Of a stretch of DNA of 33,613 nucleotides, positions 32,300 to 33,613 are shown one piece after another; positions within the stretch are counted from its first letter, which is position 1; each line of letters starts with the position of its first letter. A program made the position numbers and the translations under genes. Below the pieces are notes generated by a model. The model made no database searches, was not told the DNA's origin, and saw only the letters and a list, made by a program, of their open reading frames with translations. Source of the stretch: B4-G1 sp964393895 (GTDB lineage Bacteria; Chloroflexota; Anaerolineae; B4-G1); assembly GCA_964393895.1 (NCBI GenBank), contig CAYMWP010000035.1, forward strand, positions 1 to 33,613, given 5' to 3'.

Positions 32300-33451
32300 C
32301 TACCGACCGTACGATTGCCCCTCGCCAAGCACCGCGTGAACGCGCTCCATCCACTCGCTGATAGAGATGCCCTGGGGGCACTTTTCCTCGCACTCGCCAC
32401 AGTGGATACAGGCGCTGGCTCGATTCGCTTCGGGTATCCATATATTGTACGTTTCGCGGGACTGGTCGAGCTTTTCGTACATCGCCCCCTGGTTGTAGAC
32501 CGTCAAATTGCGCGGGATATCTACTCCGTTCGGGCAGGGCATACAATAGCCGCACTGGGTGCAGGGGATAGGCGAGAGTCTGCGATACTTTGCACCAACT
32601 CGTTCGATCAGCGCCAACTCTGCCGGGGATAGCGAGTTGATGGCCGACACGTCCGCGCTGGCGACATTTTCTTCGACCTGCTTCATCGTGCTCATACCGC
32701 TCAACACGACCGCTACTTCTGGTTGGCTCCACAGCCATTGTAACGCCCAGTCCACGGGCGTGCGCTTCTGGACGGCGGTATCCCAGAGCGACTCGATCGG
32801 GGCGGGCGGGTCGACCAACCTGCCGCCCATCAGGGGCTCCATGATCACGACCACCAGTCCTTGCGATGCCGCGTACCGCAGCCCTTTTGCGCCGGCCTGA
32901 TTTTCGACGTCCATATAGTTGTACTGGATCTGGCAGAATGTCCAGCCGTCGTATGCGTCCACGATCTCTCGAAAGACCGCGTACTGGTCGTGAAACGAAA
33001 AGCCCAGGTGAGCGATGCGCCCGTCGGCGATGGCGGTCTCGGCCCACTTGAGCACGTCCAGGTCGCGCACCTTGTGCCAGCTCTTTTCGTTCAGCGAGTG
33101 CAAGAGGTAAAAGTCGATCTGTTCGGTCTGCAACTTTTGGAGCTGCTCGTCGAGATATTTGTCGAAATCCTCGAAAGTTTCAACCTTCCAACAGGGCAGC
33201 TTGGTCGCCAATCTGACTTTTTCCCGATAGCCGTCCTGGAGCGCTCGCCCCACGACCAGTTCGCTGTTTCCACCGTGATACGGGTAGGCCGTGTCCACGT
33301 AATTGACGCCGTGGTCTATGGCATAGCGCAGCATACGGGTCGCCTCCGGCTCGTCTATATCCTCCGGCTTTCCTGTGGTCGGGAAGCGCATACAGCCAAA
33401 GCCAAGCGCCGAGACCTGCCAATCCAGTTTTCCAAATTTGCGATATTCCAC
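32300..33451 (-). CDS. Aldo/keto reductase with C-terminal 2x[4Fe-4S] ferredoxin domain
   Basis: A 383-residue protein: an aldo/keto reductase barrel (1-290) fused to a bacterial ferredoxin-like module. The AKR tetrad is visible as Asp53 (YVDTAYPYHGG), Tyr58, Lys84 and His118. Two clusters follow, Cys297/300/303/306 and Cys348/351/354/358 (each CxxCxxCxxxCP). This is the COG1453-type family of predicted oxidoreductases with unknown substrates. The start is GTG at 33451, with GGGGAGG upstream. It begins 12 nt after the comM-like stop, so they are probably one operon. Confidence 0.93.
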   Translation of the reverse strand: MEYRKFGKLDWQVSALGFGCMRFPTTGKPEDIDEPEATRMLRYAIDHGVNYVDTAYPYHGGNSELVVGRALQDGYREKVRLATKLPCWKVETFEDFDKYLDEQLQKLQTEQIDFYLLHSLNEKSWHKVRDLDVLKWAETAIADGRIAHLGFSFHDQYAVFREIVDAYDGWTFCQIQYNYMDVENQAGAKGLRYAASQGLVVVIMEPLMGGRLVDPPAPIESLWDTAVQKRTPVDWALQWLWSQPEVAVVLSGMSTMKQVEENVASADVSAINSLSPAELALIERVGAKYRRLSPIPCTQCGYCMPCPNGVDIPRNLTVYNQGAMYEKLDQSRETYNIWIPEANRASACIHCGECEEKCPQGISISEWMERVHAVLGEGQSYGR

Positions 33452-33463
33452 TCGATACCTCCC

Positions 33464-33613
33464 CTACATCGCCCGCCGCGGCCGGTACTGGATCGCCTCG
33501 GCCAGGTGGGCGGTCTCGATGCGTTCGCTCCCCGCCAGATCCGCGATGGTGCGCGCCAGTTTGAGGATGCGGTGAAAGGCCCGCGCGCTCATCTGGAGTT
33601 GCTGCATCGCCGC
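33464..33613 (-). CDS. comM: ComM/YifB-like Mg chelatase-type AAA+ protein, C-terminal fragment
   Basis: Only the last 49 codons are inside the window; the gene continues past the right edge. The segment LQMSARAFHRILKLARTIADLAG...HLAEAIQYRPRR is the characteristic end of YifB/ComM proteins, AAA+ helicase-like factors acting in natural transformation and branch migration. It is followed within 12 nt by the aldo/keto reductase start. Confidence 0.85.
   Translation of the reverse strand, partial: AAMQQLQMSARAFHRILKLARTIADLAGSERIETAHLAEAIQYRPRRAM

Overview
The window looks like chromosomal DNA of a GC-rich bacterium, most likely a Chloroflexota (Anaerolineae-like) genome or metagenome bin. This is inferred from three things: GC-rich coding with many TGATG start/stop junctions, a GTP-type PEP carboxykinase beside glycolate/lactate oxidase genes, and many short palindromic intergenic repeats. 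It holds a 100-N scaffold gap at 24346-24445. No phage, plasmid, complete IS or CRISPR array is visible.

Layout. 70-9534 (all minus strand) is a carbon-metabolism block: larA (nickel-pincer lactate racemase family), glcF and glcD (FeS and FAD subunits of glycolate/D-lactate oxidase), a VapBC-like toxin-antitoxin pair with its own promoter and operator, pckG, and a NarL-type sensor histidine kinase whose partner would lie beyond the left edge. 9817-10859 is a two-gene envelope operon: a membrane/coiled-coil/HhH protein and a small LPxTG-like protein. 10998-13387 (plus) holds two ABC-2 permeases without an ATPase, behind a nearly leaderless promoter. 13481-16106 has dnaN, tRNA-Gly(GCC) and an Fsr-like MFS transporter. 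16127-17125 has a six-helix membrane protein and a beta-flower-like protein. 17220-21323 (minus) is a cell-surface glycan neighbourhood: O-antigen ligase-like protein, DUF3782-like nuclease-fold protein, GtrA-like flippase and GT4 glycosyltransferase. 21781-23028 (plus) is a secreted C39-like peptidase with TPRs. 23083-29659 (minus) holds two tandem class A penicillin-binding proteins. 30076-33613 (minus) has a radical SAM protein, a Tat-exported glycosidase-like protein, an FeS-containing aldo/keto reductase and the C-terminal end of a ComM-like ATPase.

How the genes fit together. LarA would interconvert 2-hydroxyacid enantiomers (probably lactate), GlcDF would oxidise one enantiomer to the keto acid, and PckG links oxaloacetate to PEP. 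Much of the rest concerns the cell envelope: PBPs, O-antigen ligase-like protein, GtrA, GT4, LPxTG-like protein and C39 peptidase.

The most unusual content is repeat architecture. There is a 68-bp MITE-like element with 12-bp terminal inverted repeats and 9-bp target duplications, whose right-hand duplication contains a gene's stop codon. An AGAAACCAGG palindrome sits in frame inside the O-antigen ligase gene, with a second copy just upstream of the gene. An 18-nt module is shared by the loops of otherwise different palindromes. A dispersed repeat appears to supply the larA ribosome binding site. The N gap is probably a scaffolding artefact: the flanks are an identical 25-nt sequence, and merging them restores one continuous PBP gene.
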